From NCBI GenBank assembly GCA_964017185.1, contig OZ024880.1, positions 48,789,337 through 48,853,336 on the forward strand: a DNA stretch of 64,000 bases, in the 5' to 3' direction. Positions 34,216-47,671 of this stretch are shown here, piece after piece (positions within the stretch are counted from its first letter, which is position 1; each line of letters begins with the position of its first letter). The notes beneath the pieces are model-generated. The model made no database searches. It was given only the letters and a program-made list of their open reading frames with translations, and had not been told where the DNA came from. This DNA is from Rugalucina vietnamica. Its lineage: Eukaryota; Mollusca; Bivalvia; Lucinida; Lucinidae. A program made the translations under genes and the position numbers.

Positions 34216-35074
34216 CTAGGAGGCATAAAATGAAAGGAAAAAAATAAATAAATAAAAAAAATGTAAGAATTGCAAAAATGTTGCGATAAGTATTGTGATA
34301 GGCAAGCGTGGTCGCTACATTGTATTATAAGAACGTAGGACTCCGTTTAGAGAGGTCCCTGGCCGTGTTTTTCTACACCATCATATACTGGTACATGTTA
34401 ATGTCCAGGAAGCGGTGAAGCCGCCCCCATCTGACTAAGAATTCTTAACAAAACTGAGTGACCACCTATAGGGACCACTGGACTATGTCATCCTTTTGCA
34501 GTTTGCATGTGCAAGGGAGGTAATCCAAACACCTTAAAATTGAAAATCATGCAAGTCTGTGGAATGATTTTCAGAGTTTTTCATTCTCTATGTATACTAC
34601 ACAATTTTGTTTTAGTTTGGTGCCTTTGAAATGAAAAATAATCGATTTAGATTTTTCCAAGAAAATAATTACTTCCCTTGCTGACATTTTACAATGGAAA
34701 AAATCCCTGTTCAAAATTATTTCCTGGCATAAATGTTTTATTTGTTAACCGATTTCCAAAATTTTTGCGGTACTTTTTAAGACTTTTGGGATGCAAAATG
34801 GTGTCCAGTTATATTTTTCTAGAGGTGTTTCAGAAAAGCGAGAATTTGTGAAAAGGCAGTTTCTGGAAGATGGTGTATGGACAGTGAGTTTTCTCGGTGA
34901 GTTTTCTCCCACCTCGGTTTTAAGATAAGGACTTTCTCACTGATCATTTCCCGATCATTGCTTACAATTACCATTTGACTAAACCTCAGCTATAATGGGG
35001 ACAACAACTTTTATACTTTTATATTTAATGATGAAGCCTACCTCAGAGAACCACAAAATGCAACACTGGATATA
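34216..35074. other. Gene C 5' flank, nothing recognised
   Basis: AT-rich sequence without recognisable exons, repeats or promoter motifs. Confidence 0.4.
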
Positions 35075-35577
35075 CAGTGACGTGCCAAATTAATGTCCAC
35101 AACGTCAGAATCTCCATAGACCTCAATGTATTTTCAGGTTTACAAGAAAAAATATCCTGCCTCTCCTGGTCAACCGATTTTCAAGATTTTGGTGTCATTT
35201 GAAAGATAAATAGATAAAGCAATAAACAAGATATTTTCATTCAATTCTATACATGCATTTCAATGCTACAATTATTTAAAGAAAATGTGAGAATAGTTTT
35301 ACAGTTTTTGGGCAACGTCACCATTGACGTCAATGGGAAAATGGATTTTTCAAAATTTCTTACAGTTTTAAATTGTTGTATTTGAAAAAATGCAATTCAG
35401 AAAATTCCATCAAAAATCATATTTACCTTTTTCATTTACCTTTCAAATGAGACCAAAATTGTAAATTGTAAAAGTTTGTTGACCAGGAGAGACAGGATAT
35501 TTTTTCTTGTAAATGTGAAACTACATTGAAGTCTATGGAGTTTGCGACGTTGTGGACATTAATTTGGCACGTCACTG
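35075..35577. mobile_element. 503-bp Tc1/mariner-type MITE
   Basis: Begins TA-CAGTGACGTGCCAAATTAA and ends with the complement followed by TA (35073-35074 and 35578-35579). Inverted repeats extend over 100 bp per side (GTCCACAACGTC, CAGGAGAGACAGGATAT). TA duplications with CAGT ends are typical of the superfamily. No transposase. Confidence 0.9.
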
Positions 35578-35619
35578 TAAATCTCTCAACAAAATTAAAG
35601 CACAAAAAACAAACAAAAA

Positions 35620-35621
<2 letters not shown>

Positions 35622-35685
<64 letters not shown>
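35622..35685. repeat. Poly-A tract
   Basis: A-rich run interrupted once by C. Confidence 0.95.
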
Positions 35686-35687
<2 letters not shown>

Positions 35688-35777
35688 CATACTACTTTTG
35701 GTACAAAAGGTACAAACAGGTACAAACAATGACACTTTTTGATTTCTACGAATTAAAAAAATAATAAGATAAAATAA

Positions 35778-35930
<153 letters not shown>

Positions 35931-36610
35931 AAAAACAAAAAAAAACTGGCAAACAACTGGCAGTAGAACAACTTACGTTTATGTTTATGTAAATACATGT
36001 ATTCACTTAAAATAGTCTTCTTCCAAAAGTCTTTTTTGTTTCTTCTTTATTACTAGACTAAGTTTATATTGGCCAGCATCCTTGTACTCATAAAAGAAAC
36101 ATAACTTTTATTGTATTAATTAACAGATGCACCATATTAAAACAGAAAAGTATAATGTTATTAGAAAAACATTTCATTAAATCAAATCGCACATACAATG
36201 CTTATTGTTTAACATTGTGCAAAAGATCAGTCACAGTATTTTAATAAGTAAAAGGGATTAACCAAGGTTAACCAATTTCTAAACCCGGATTATTTAATTT
36301 GAGCCCCGACATATGTAGTATTATACTATCGTACAAAATCTGGATTTATGTCTCAGAACAACTGGTAGATAAACCCTTTCAGCTTATCCTCGCATCCTTA
36401 ACGATAAAGTAACAAAAGTTACTAATATTTCCCTTAAAGTTTTGCTCAAATAAGTCTGACCGGTATGTGTCTGACCTGTTCGAAATCTTCACAGATCCTT
36501 AAGTCATTTTTCTTAAGATCCTGACCTTACTAATGTTTAATTATGTCTTGCAAATGAATAAACAATAAGAGTTTACGCTCTTTCGGTGTTGCGGACAAGA
36601 TATAATCATA

Positions 36611-36838
36611 TGAGCCGCATCATGAGAAAACCAACAATGTGGTTTCCGAACAGGTCCGACACAAAGTGAGCTGTACAAGCACAAAAGATGGCTAGGGGCT
36701 GGAAATTTTGGATTTAGAAAGTAGAGGAATTGTACTATCCGTGTAGCGAAAACAAAGGCGCTGATCAGCTTCGCAGTTACTGCGAAGCTGATCTACACCT
36801 TTGTTTTCGCATATACAAAATGTTTGTTTTCTCAAGAT
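36611..36838. mobile_element. MITE A copy 9
   Basis: TGAGCCGCATCATGAG to TTTTCTCAAGATAC; AATCATAT occurs on both sides (36603-36610, ~36842-36849), a likely 8-bp target duplication. Confidence 0.9.
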
Positions 36839-37578
36839 ACAATCATATCAATTTCCAAAGAATGCCCATTAAGATACCGGGTTTCGCCTATTCCCGGAAG
36901 ACGACCTTCATTGTTTTTATCAAAAATTGTCAATGAACATTGTTCAAAAGAATTTGTAAAGGGAACGGCAGTTCAAAATTTGTCACAACCAATACCCTTT
37001 GCAGACAAAGGTGCGTTTCAAAACTTTGAAATTACCCCACGTCGCGATATCCACGTGGTTTTGACAGACGTGGCTAAATAAACTGTCGTAGTCATTTTAA
37101 TAAGCAAAACAATTTTGGGTATTACCAATTAATGTGTAGGAATTTGCATATCCAAGACAAAAACCTTTTTTTTTTCTACGTTGCATTAGAGAAAAAAAAT
37201 CCTTTTTAACGTCCAGGCTGAAACATTTCCTACAATGTGGACATCAATTCATACAGGCGATAAACTGTTTAGATAAAAGTAAAATACTTTGACCATGCCG
37301 CTTAATCTCTGACATAGATATGCAATTGTTTATCGGAATGCTTTAATAACTTTGTTCTCAGTAATGCGACTCTATGACGGTAAACACTATATGACTACGC
37401 GCTTCATATTACACTAGAAAAAACGTGTAAAACAAACAGGTGCCCCTTTCACCGTGTTTACAAAATTTCATCACGTGAGTTCAAGCAGCACGGTCAAAGT
37501 ATTTTTCCTATATTAAACAGTATATCGTCTGTATGTTTATGTCAACATCCAATGGTAGCATGGATAATCGTAAACATC

Positions 37579-37864
37579 ATGCAAACATGTCCATGCAATG
37601 AATATCCCCTAACACCCCACTTTTATATAGTGAAAATGGGGTTGACAGGGGTATAATTGTTTTAGGCAAAACATAGATTGTGGGTACTCGTCAGAATCCG
37701 ACTCGTCAGAGCCGCCTCGGCGAGGCGGTTCTAACATGTACCCGTAATCAATGTTTTGAGCAAAAATATTAAAAGTGTCATTTTTTCTGATGAAAATATT
37801 CATTTTTTTTTTCAAAACTCAAGAAAACATGTACATGTATATTGCGTGGGCAAGTTTTCGTAAC
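37579..37864. mobile_element. MITE B copy 9
   Basis: Core present; the left arm has a short CGACTCGTCAGAG duplication before the core. Confidence 0.9.
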
Positions 37865-38024
37865 GAACACTCGTGGCCAGGTTAAGAAAAACAATAACAA
37901 ACACAATTTTGAACAAGAAACGAAACTCTTTGATAACAAGAAATATCTGATAAACATGTCAAACCAAACAAACTCAGAAACATAATTCAAATATGCAAAG
38001 GGGTTTTCGTTTTTACATTGGGTA

Positions 38025-38335
38025 CATTCGCAGATCCCAACCAGTCTGTATTCCTCCTTGGAAAGAAAAACATAACAAATCAATTTGTGTCACAGTCAAC
38101 AGCGACAATACATTCTGAAATGACTATCATAGACACTTGCTGCTCGTCATGATATGTACAAGATAAACCACTTTTAGATTTATTTATCCACGTTTTATTC
38201 ACTCATTGTTCATTTTGAATCCTTTCCGCTTGCCTGGTCGTTATGTGTAGTTTAAGGCTTTGTTTCAGTCTGAATTTGTGCGGGCAGATATCAAGTCTGT
38301 AAGGTTTCTCACCAGTATGTTTATGTCAACATTAG
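38025..38335 (-). pseudogene. Decayed duplicate of the zinc-finger gene 3' end
   Basis: 38203-38322 (minus) encodes HTGEKPYRLDICPHKFRLKQ, matching finger 10 of the intact gene but with the first zinc-binding Cys replaced by Leu. It then jumps to the terminal region and stops. Flanking 38025-38180 also matches 38480-38630, downstream of the intact gene. Confidence 0.75.
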
Positions 38336-38854
38336 CGTAATAGGCTTGCAGCAAATTGAGCGGCATGGGTGATCGCTAGAAAGCAAATGTTTCAATATGG
38401 ATAGACACGTCAGGTTCAGAACACTACAACAACAAACAAAATTTTGAAAAAGAAACGACACAGTGTGATAACACGGGAAGTTAGATTAGGTATGCAGGTC
38501 TTTATTCCTCCTTGGGAAAAAATGCATCAAAAGATTTTTGTGTCACAGTCAACAGCAATAATGCATGCTGAAGTATGCGGCATCCACAAGCTACTCATCG
38601 TGAAATGTTCAAAAATAAATCTTTGCCACACGTTATCAAAATTGTCTCCAGGCAGACATGCGTTTTGTTGCAAAAAAAGAAAAAAATGTTCCATTGATTT
38701 ATTGTTTAATGTCTCAGTCAATATCTAACGTCCCGGCATGACAGGAGCTTTTGACAAGAACTTCTCTTCGCAATTAAATGCACGTCTGGGTCGAGAGTCT
38801 TTTGTTTGCGTGCGGCGAATCCCTAAACTACATCTAATATTATAAACGTTTTAT

Positions 38855-39871
38855 TCACTCTAACTTAATGTTCGAGATGTTGCATTCCTTTAACGGCATA
38901 ATGCTTTCTTTTGAATCTTTTCTGCTTATCCCCTGTTGCTTCAGATGTGTTTGTATATGTATCATCAGTTGACTTTCATCCAAGAAACATTCGCCGCATA
39001 TCCTACACAACTTCGCAGCCTGGCCGCTATGCGCCCGCTCTTTGTGTAGTTTAAGGCTTTGTTTCAGTCTGAACTTGTGTCGGCAAATATCACATCTATA
39101 AGGTTTCGCGCCAGTATGTTTAGTAGCGTGCATATCTCGCTGCTGTTTTGTTCGAAAACTTCTGAGACAAATCTCACAGCTGAATTCTTTGAGACCCGAA
39201 TGTGTAAGGAGGTGAGACTTGAGTAATCTTTGATTCAAGAACGACCTCCCACAGAGATCGCATTTGAAGGACTTTTCACCGACGTGAGTTTCCATATGCC
39301 GTGTCAATGTCGCAAAATGGCCCAGCTTTCTATGACATAAATCACAAGTGTACATTTTTTCTTGATGTGTTTTCATATGCGAGGTGAGCTGATAAGCTGT
39401 CCTAAACGCCAGAGGACAGCTCTCACATTTATGTGTTTTTTCCTGAATATGAATTCGCATGTGGCTCTTTAAACTCAGGGCCCCATTATATGACGTTTTG
39501 CATATGTCGCATGTGTGAATATCTTTAGAATGCGTGTGCATATGCAGTTTAAGATGCTTAAATTCCTTGTTGCATATGCTGCACCACTCTTTTTTCTTCT
39601 CTTCGAAATGCGCCTGTTCATGTTTCCTTAATGCAGTCTTAGTTCGATACGTTTTCTGACAAATGTAGCATTCGTAAGTTTGATCCCCGGTATGAATTGT
39701 CATGTGTCTGTCTAGATCGGACTTGGATGGAAGTTGTTTTTCACACAATTCACAGGGGAAAACACATCCCTCGTGCACAAACGAAACGTGTTTCTTCAAA
39801 GCCTGATTAGAGCAATATTGTTTTTGACAAGTACCACATTTAAACACCTTCTTCTCTGAACTGTATGGCAT
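38855..39871 (-). CDS. C2H2 zinc-finger protein, 11 fingers, single exon
   Basis: The 338-aa ORF is almost wholly zinc fingers. Eleven C2H2 units start FKCGTC, FPCELC, YECYIC, EWCSIC (short), HTCDIC, HKCESC, YTCDLC, FKCDLC, FSCEIC, YRCDIC and KLCRIC, with TGEK-type linkers only in places (TGAKPY). There is no KRAB, SCAN or BTB domain. A nuclear DNA-binding regulator is the family expectation; its target is unknown. The stop codon TGA overlaps an AATAAA polyadenylation signal (TGAATAAA). The start is the first ATG upstream of finger 1; an untranslated 5' exon cannot be excluded. Confidence 0.9.
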   Translation of the reverse strand: MPYSSEKKVFKCGTCQKQYCSNQALKKHVSFVHEGCVFPCELCEKQLPSKSDLDRHMTIHTGDQTYECYICQKTYRTKTALRKHEQAHFEEKKKEWCSICNKEFKHLKLHMHTHSKDIHTCDICKTSYNGALSLKSHMRIHIQEKTHKCESCPLAFRTAYQLTSHMKTHQEKMYTCDLCHRKLGHFATLTRHMETHVGEKSFKCDLCGRSFLNQRLLKSHLLTHSGLKEFSCEICLRSFRTKQQRDMHATKHTGAKPYRCDICRHKFRLKQSLKLHKERAHSGQAAKLCRICGECFLDESQLMIHIQTHLKQQGISRKDSKESIMPLKECNISNIKLE

Positions 39872-40052
39872 TGTGTTACGATAAGGAAAACGAAATATCT
39901 GTTAGTTCTTATTTGATCAGCTTTCCTCAATCTGAAAATACAAAACATAACAAATTTATAAGAAAATAAGTGTTTAATGCCCACAGCTATAATACCCCGG
40001 GCGCTTATTTGACCTACCTTGCACTTATAGTTTTTCGCTAGTTTTTCCTTAT

Positions 40053-41003
40053 GCTGCTCTCACATATACCGAATATCCCTTGCGAATCCTAATATGATGC
40101 GAATGGACGGGGCGGGGCTTGCACAAAACGATGTCTTTGCGAAAGCGTTAAGAATGCTTAGGGATCCTTACAAATTTCTTAAAAATGTTGCGATTGATTG
40201 CCATGCTCACTACCGAATTCTTGAAAATGCCTTACGAATGTTCCGAACGCTTACAAATGCCGTTACAAATAATACGAACGTCTTGCAAACACCTTACAAA
40301 TGAAGCGAATGTGTAGCGAATACTTGCCGAATTCTTTTGATTTTTTACTCATTCGCAAACATTGTAGCCAATAATATCAATGTAAAACGAATTCACCCAC
40401 AATACCATGGGGCATGGAAAAATATGTCATTATTGGTCCAAGTCTACTCTTGAAACACACACCACTTTTTTGTTTCTCTCAAATTGCGATTTACACAATA
40501 AAAAAGATAATTTTACTGGGCAAATGAAAATTTCACGGGACTTTAATTAGTCTGTCATACATTGATGAATAGCTTAAAGCCAAACACCATAAATAATGGT
40601 CTTTACTTGAAGGATAGGGCCAGAATAAATAAACTATGCTAAAAACTGAGTATTGAATGTGAAAATTTTGCGATTCACTAGCGATTCTTTACGGACACCA
40701 AAACTCAATAGAATTTAATGCTACAGAATCCTTGCAAATGGCTTGCGAGTGTTACAAATGTCTTGCAATCAATCCGATTTGTTTACGAATTCTTTACGAA
40801 TATGTTAAGAATATGATTTCCTTGCGAATTTTAGGAGCATGTTCCTAATTTTCGCAACGACTCGAAAGTTTCACCGAATGCTTCCGAATGCTTACAAATA
40901 CTACCGAATGCTTCCGAATTTCTAGCGATTAATGCGAATTTGCTCAAAATTGCATTCGGAAGGGCATTCGCAAGGGAAATTCGGTATATGTGAGAGCAGT
41001 ATA
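40053..41003. mobile_element. ~950-bp non-autonomous inverted-repeat element
   Basis: The left end CTGCTCTCACATATACCGAA and the right end are complementary over about 35 bp, continuing through CCCTTGCGAAT. The interior is made of degenerate GAATGCTTACAAAT-type units near both ends (40090-40330, 40690-40960) in opposite orientation. No transposase. Confidence 0.8.
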
Positions 41004-41594
41004 AATGTTCGACATTGTTATATTCATGAATATGCAAATGAGATCAGATCACATAGGCCCAAGTCATCAATAAATTTATCATATGATATAACTGGTTCAA
41101 TAACAAAGTGTCACAATGGCAGTTTGGACCTGAAATTTGTTTATTTATGGATTTTTAATGATTTTCTGCCATTTTAATATTTTCATAAAATTCATGAATA
41201 AGCAAATAAAAAAAAATGCATCTCTTACAAGCTTTAAACTGAGACCAGGCTCAGTGGTCTAGGATGAGTGAGTAGTGGAGATATGACCAACTTTGTATGT
41301 ACACCCCATGCTCATGAATCGCGTTAACGGTTGCCATGGAAACCATGCAATTTTTATAGTGGAATTGGGTTTAACTTTGAGGACAAAAATTCTTTGAATT
41401 TCTAGGGTCCAAATGAACGATTTGGATCTGGGGAGAAGGGGCATTTATTGTCAGTGATATTGTAAGCTAGCAAAAATTTTTGGGCTTTAGACCCGCCTCT
41501 TGAAAACTGATTAGAAGCCCTTCTTCCCAGATCCCAAAACCCCCGGTAGGATCCATTTTTTATCATGGAAAAAGGGAGCTAAGACCCGGCCCGC

Positions 41595-41705
<111 letters not shown>

Positions 41706-42148
41706 TGTTGGGGCCTAGAAGAAATAAATGGGCTGCTTGTGCCTCCACTCTAGGCACACTGGTGAAGTAAATTGTCAATTCGGCGTAACATCAGTAAACC
41801 ATTCAGATTCAGATTCACAATGCTTCTAAGCTTCTGACCGACCATCTGATTACTGGTTAACCCTCCCCAGGAAACGTGGTTTAGACAAACCATCCATACG
41901 TATAATCAGACAATCTTAATGCGTTTGCTTGGGTGGTCATAATTATGGAGCACATTTTGAAAGTCATGACATCCTAATGTCAATGTTGGGTAAAAGTCCA
42001 ATAAAATGGAGGCAACGTCCCGATATGACCATTGCTGTTGACTGGGACGTAAAACATCAAACACACTGGTAGGGCGCCAATGGTCAGTGCTCGAACTAGT
42101 ATCACTTGTGGGTACGAGGTTTTGTCACGGAACGGCTCATTTAAGCTA

Positions 42149-45100
42149 CAGTGAACTCGACAATAGAGAATCATCGACAATGGCGAACCACTCGTAAAGA
42201 TATTGCAGAATTTCTTGAAACTTTGACAAAATACTATTTATAATATAACTCAGTCATTTACTTTCATCTATGCCTTGGGGTTTGGTAAAAGAATGGAGTC
42301 AAAATTCCACCGGACAATAAAATCAGGGTTGCTGTTCAAAACGCTTGACTCCTTAACTAAGATGCCTAGATCATTGTACCACAAAAAGTAACGTTCAGAT
42401 AAAGAGTTTCATACCTCGTCTCAAAGCATTTGATTATGACCACTTTTTTTTTTTTTTTTTTTAATTCAGTTTTACGTCCCTTTCAAGATTATTTCAGCTC
42501 ATATGAGTCTGGCCAATCAGTAGGTGGGGCGAAAACGGGAGAACCCCGAGAAAAACCACCTGACACACCCGCAAGCAGAACTTGGCTTGTCTCACATGTG
42601 GCCAGAGCGGGGCTCGAACCTACACCAGACACAGCGGTGAGATGATCGAGTGATTAAGAAACAGCGATCTTAACCGCTCGGCAACAGGGGCCGCCCATGA
42701 CCACTTTTGCATTACTTTAATGCCTAATATCCCTAGTTATGCAATATGACTATTTTTGATAAAAGTTTTGACATTGAAGGTAGGTATAAGCGGGGAAAGA
42801 TGTACATGTAAATTCGACAATAGCGAATCATACTTTGTGTGGTGAAAAGAATGTGCACAAAGTACTGATAATTTTGAAGGCTTGTCCTTGGACCATTTGG
42901 TTTGGTAAATGGCATAATTAATATTGGTGCAAGTAGTGGTTTAACCATCTTGCTTTTAGGCTTACATTGATTTGTTAAAGCAATAAGACATGCTTAAATC
43001 GGTAAAATTGACCTTTCTGATGTGGCATTTGCTATTGACAGTTTAGTGGAGCAAATATGGTTCAAAAAGTAGCTTAGAAATAGGAGTAGGTGGTCTACGG
43101 AGTACCACATTTGTTTCTATATACCAAAATGTTCGTCTTGGTCTGTAGTTTTGAAATCCAGCGTTTGCCACCTTGGCAAACCTTGCATAACTCCAGTATT
43201 CAAGATGGCGTCCAAGATGGCTGCCGTTTCCTTAAACTAACCCCTACTCCAAAAATGCATCATATTTTTCATGTATTTGCATTGTAATGGTATTTTACAG
43301 TCCCATTTTATGTAAGAATGATATATTGGTATATTTCAAGTAAAAAAAACTGACAATTTAGGTAAAACAGTTGTAAAAATCATGTTTAAATTCACAAATG
43401 CACGTGCCCAAGGTTTTTCACCTAGGAATGTTTGTTTAATGGCTTATAATTTATGATCAGATAGTTATGGCTGCTTTTTTACTTCTTTTCTATCAAATAT
43501 AATAACTGTAAAGATTTTAGAGAAACAGAAATTGTTTCTATATATAAGCTTCATGCTTAAAAGCAGGTTTTAGACATCCAATCCAACACGACAAAAACAA
43601 CAAAAAGTACATATTTTCTTAAATAAAATATGCTCTTCAATCGTATTTGTTTTTGATTCTATATACCATAGTGTTTGTCTCAGTCCTAGTTTGTAGCATA
43701 AAATTCAGTGTTTGCCACCTTAGCAAAGCACAGGATAGCTCCAGTATTGAAGATGGCTCCAGGAAGGCCGTCAAAATATAGAATTTTGAAAAATGAGCCA
43801 GATATGTCCCTTGACTTTCATTAAGTAATAAAAAGCTAAAATCAAGTTGCAAAACACTTAGAACATTTTCTTAATGTTATCTTCATGTGTGTTTTTCCTT
43901 GTTAAAACAAAGTTATTCAGACACCATAACCTTTTTATAACACTATTGTTGGGGTTCAAACCAATCTTTGTGTTAGCTATATTCAAATTTTGTTATAACG
44001 AGAGTAAAGTATATAGACATATACCAAAGGTAGTATGAAAAAATGACCATTTGGAGTCCAGCTATGATCAGTGCTATATCCAAAACTATGTTTCTTGAAT
44101 CGAGTTACAGGAAGGTCCAGATGTATTTATTCTAGAAATGAGTGGAATTTTCTTGACCGGCAAGAAAAAGATCAACAAAGAAAACTTATTTTCTTGTACA
44201 TCATTAGCTCCGCAATCTTATTACAAATGTTATTCACAAATTCTGGTTCTGCAATTCTTAATATAACTTTGGTGCAGTATTAATCTTACAATTAATAAAA
44301 CCTTGCTGCAGACATGGATGTACCATATGGCACTATATAAAACAAAAAAATACCAAACCATGTTTTGTTTCGACACTATAATCATATGTAGGTTCTAATT
44401 CCTCATTTACTGATTATGCTTTGAGTATTTATGTACAAGGTTTATGCAAACTGTGGTGCCATAAGAACTGTAAATCCACTTATCAGAGAATTAAAGCAAA
44501 AACAGTAGAGAGGTAAAGTCAAACATAAGAGATGATTAGACTAACCCTAGAAGTACCATATCATTTACAAAGTATTTTTATTGGAAGAATAATTGCTTAT
44601 TTGTGGCGAGATTTGTGACCTGTTAGAAATGAAAGTAAAGTAAGTGGAAGCTGGTCGATGTTAGCATGCGCAATTGGTGATTGTAACATTGATGTATTTA
44701 TAAGAGTTGTTGAAGCAACAGGGAAAGGCAATTACTTCAAAGTGCTATACATACATGTACTAATGGACCTTCCAAATGGTGACTTAGTTGCAGCTGGAGC
44801 AATATATTGTGCAGTAAAAAGAGCTGTTTGCTCAATGGCACTGTGTATGAAAGTTCAATAATGAACGAAAATCAAGTTGTAGAGTTATCCAATTAATAGA
44901 CAAATTTAAACCCCTGGAGTTAGAAAGCTGGGTTATATAACATAGAATGTTATAAAAACAATCCATATAAAGAGCCTTTTTATTTAATTATGGTCAGAAT
45001 TATCATTTACATAGTTATCCACTTAATAGAAAGCTGGGTTATGTGACATAGAATATTATAAAACAAACAATATAGAGAAGGTACACGTAGCCAATGATCA

Positions 45101-47608
45101 AGAAATTGAGCAATCAGAAAGAAATTTCCACTCCGAAAGCCGAGGTGGGAAAACTAAATTGACAATTAGGTACTTATAAAAAGAGCCTTTTTATTTAGTT
45201 ATGGTCCAAATTATCATTTACGAATTGAGATTGATTTGGTACGAATCAGTGTGGCTGAAGCGCTGAATATGTTTGATCAACTATGAAAATTAAACCAAAC
45301 TATTTCAGCTGATTATACACACAGGCTTCTTGTAAATAATAGCAGAAGATACGATAAATCATAAAACTATCGGTATGTTTATAAATGGTATTCTTAGAAA
45401 CATTGAAATATGCCACCATTGCAAGCCTTTCAAGATATTTTACTGTACTAGACAAATGGTCGAATGAAAGATTTGCTAATGCTTCAGACATATAGGCTGA
45501 GCTTCAGTAGACTTGCACTGTCTTTAAGTTGCTTGTAATTTTACAAAGCAGCAATTTCTATTGCATACCCAAAACATGTAGGTCTTGTTGTTCATGATCA
45601 AATCTGGAGTAAACTCCTTGATTTAACAAATAGCTTATCTTCGATATACGATTACATACCCTGAAATGAGGCGAATTTTATCATCAGCACACAAGCTAAC
45701 ACTCCCTCAGTGGAACCGTCCCCTCAGAAATTACGTCAGAAATCAGGGGGTATGCTTATACTGGGAGTTACCGATAACCTTGACAATAATGAAAAGGCAG
45801 TAGATGTAAACTTACCAAACATGCAATGACCTCTATCGTTCTGATTGCGCTTTTTCCTGATTGTTATTTTCATTTAGCTTTGTTATCACATTATGCAGGG
45901 ACCTGAAACGAATATAGATCGGTATCATCTAGGTGAAGATTTAGAACACTCGGAGGATCATAGGTGGTCTAAGTTCGTAACAAAAACAGTTTGTCTTTAA
46001 ACTCACTGTGCGCAGAGAAGGCAATATTGTTGATGGCTAAAAAGCTACCTCGACAGATAAAAGTTTCAGATTTCATTGCCTGAGGTGTGCCTATCAACTG
46101 CATATTTGGCGGAATGGGTTGCACCATGTTCAAGAACTGAAATCACCATCAAACTTTAGATTTGAATAGGACAATGAATGATAAAATAAAATGCTTAGTA
46201 TTATTGGTAACACTATCAGTTGCAGCTCCAGAGCTATTGAATGACACTGTTTGCTAACGTAAAGAAATGAGTGATGAATACTGCACAAGCTCTATGTGTC
46301 GACAACCATACACTGTGGAAATTAATGTGCATATAGTTATATACACAAATGTGCATACTATCTTTTCAGGCATGTTGACAGAGGAAAATTGTATAATGTA
46401 GTTTTAACAATGGAAAACACATGAAAATAACAATAATAAGATAACTCTAAGTGTTTATAGCTCAATTTAAGCATATTTGTTTCTAAACAAAAGTCAAGGG
46501 ACATATGTGTCTCATTTTTTCAGAATTGTAAATTTTGACAGCCTTCTTAGATGCCATCTTGAATACTGGAGCTATCTTGTGTTTTACAGAGGTGGCAGAC
46601 ACTGTATTTTTATGCTACAAACCAAGATCAACACAAACACTATGGTATATAATATCAATAACTAATTAGATTTTAGAGCGTACTTTGTATAGGAAAATAT
46701 GTACTTTTTGTTGTTTTTTTTTTCGTGTTGGGTTGGATGTCTAAAACCTGTTTTTAAGCATGAATATTATATACAGAAACAATTTCTGTTTCTATAAAAT
46801 CTTTACAGATATTATATTTGATAGAAAAGAAGTAAAATAGCAGCCATAACTATCTGATCATAAATAATGATCCATTAAACAAACATTCTGAGGTGAAAAA
46901 CCTTGGGCACGTGCATTTGTGAATTTAAATATGATTTTTACAACTGTTTTACCTAAACTGTCAGGTTTTTTACTCGAAATAGACAAATACATCATTCTTA
47001 CATGAAATGGGGCATTAAAATACCATTACAATTCAAACACATGAACATTATGATGCATTTTTGTATAGGGGTTGATTTTAAGAAATGGCAGCCATCTTGG
47101 ACGCCATCTTGAATACTGGAGGTATGCAAGGTTTGCCAAGGTGGCAAACGCTGGATTTTTAAACTACAGACCAATACGAACATTTTGGTATATAGAAACA
47201 AATGTGGTACTCCGTAGACCACCCCCTTGAAAGATAGCCCCTGATATTTGCTCCACTAGTTAAGGTTAAGCACAAAAGCAAATTAACATAACATTATCGA
47301 ACACCGTTTAGTTTCGCATGATGTTGGCACCATTTGTGTGCAAAAATACTCTTCTGAAACTATTTCTTTTGGACTATGGGCTATTTGATTCGCCATTGTC
47401 GAGTTTGGTTTGCCATTGCCTAATGCAGGAGGTATCATGTCAACAGAGTTATCTCCCATTAAGAAATTGAATGAATTAAAATTATTATTTTCCTGTAAAG
47501 CTGAGATATGTTAGATGTTCTTAGTATCAAATAGAATAACATTCCCAGGGTCGTGTTTAAAATAATAGCGTTTGACCTCTAAGTGATTCGCTATTGTCGA
47601 GTAAACTG
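42149..47608. mobile_element. 5.5-kb inverted-repeat DNA transposon, non-autonomous
   Basis: Ends TA-CAGTGAACTCGACAATAG and the complement of CAGTTTACTCGACAATAG followed by TA (42147-42148, 47609-47610), fitting a Tc1/mariner (pogo/Tigger-like) terminus. Subterminal inverted arms are long: 43080-43860 pairs with 46480-47225 (e.g. GGTCTACGGAGTACCACATT and complement, CCAAGATGGCTGCC). The middle (43880-46400) has short direct repeats (AGCCTTTTTATTTA at 44970 and 45184) and no recognisable transposase. Confidence 0.85.
42448..42696 (-). mobile_element. tRNA-Leu-like SINE with target-site duplication
   Basis: The minus strand starts with a class II tRNA-like head (GTTGCCGAGCGGTTAAGA, long variable arm, GTAGGTTCGAGCCCCGC) and ends in a poly-A tail (T run on plus). 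ATGACCACTTTT flanks both sides (42436-42447, 42697-42708). It is inserted in the 5.5-kb element. Confidence 0.9.
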
Positions 47609-47639
47609 TATCACAGTATAGAAGGTTCGGATGCCTCTC

Positions 47640-47671
47640 CCTCCCCCCCCCCCCCCCCCACACACACACAC
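47640..47671. repeat. (C)n-(CA)n tract
   Basis: Poly-C followed by CACACA. Confidence 0.9.

Noticed and set aside
36824-37081. 85-codon ORF after MITE A copy 9
   Set aside because: Starts within the MITE, no recognisable motif and no paired exon.
44658-44861. Possible transposase exon in the 5.5-kb element
   Set aside because: Short, with no DDE-type or helix-turn-helix motif.
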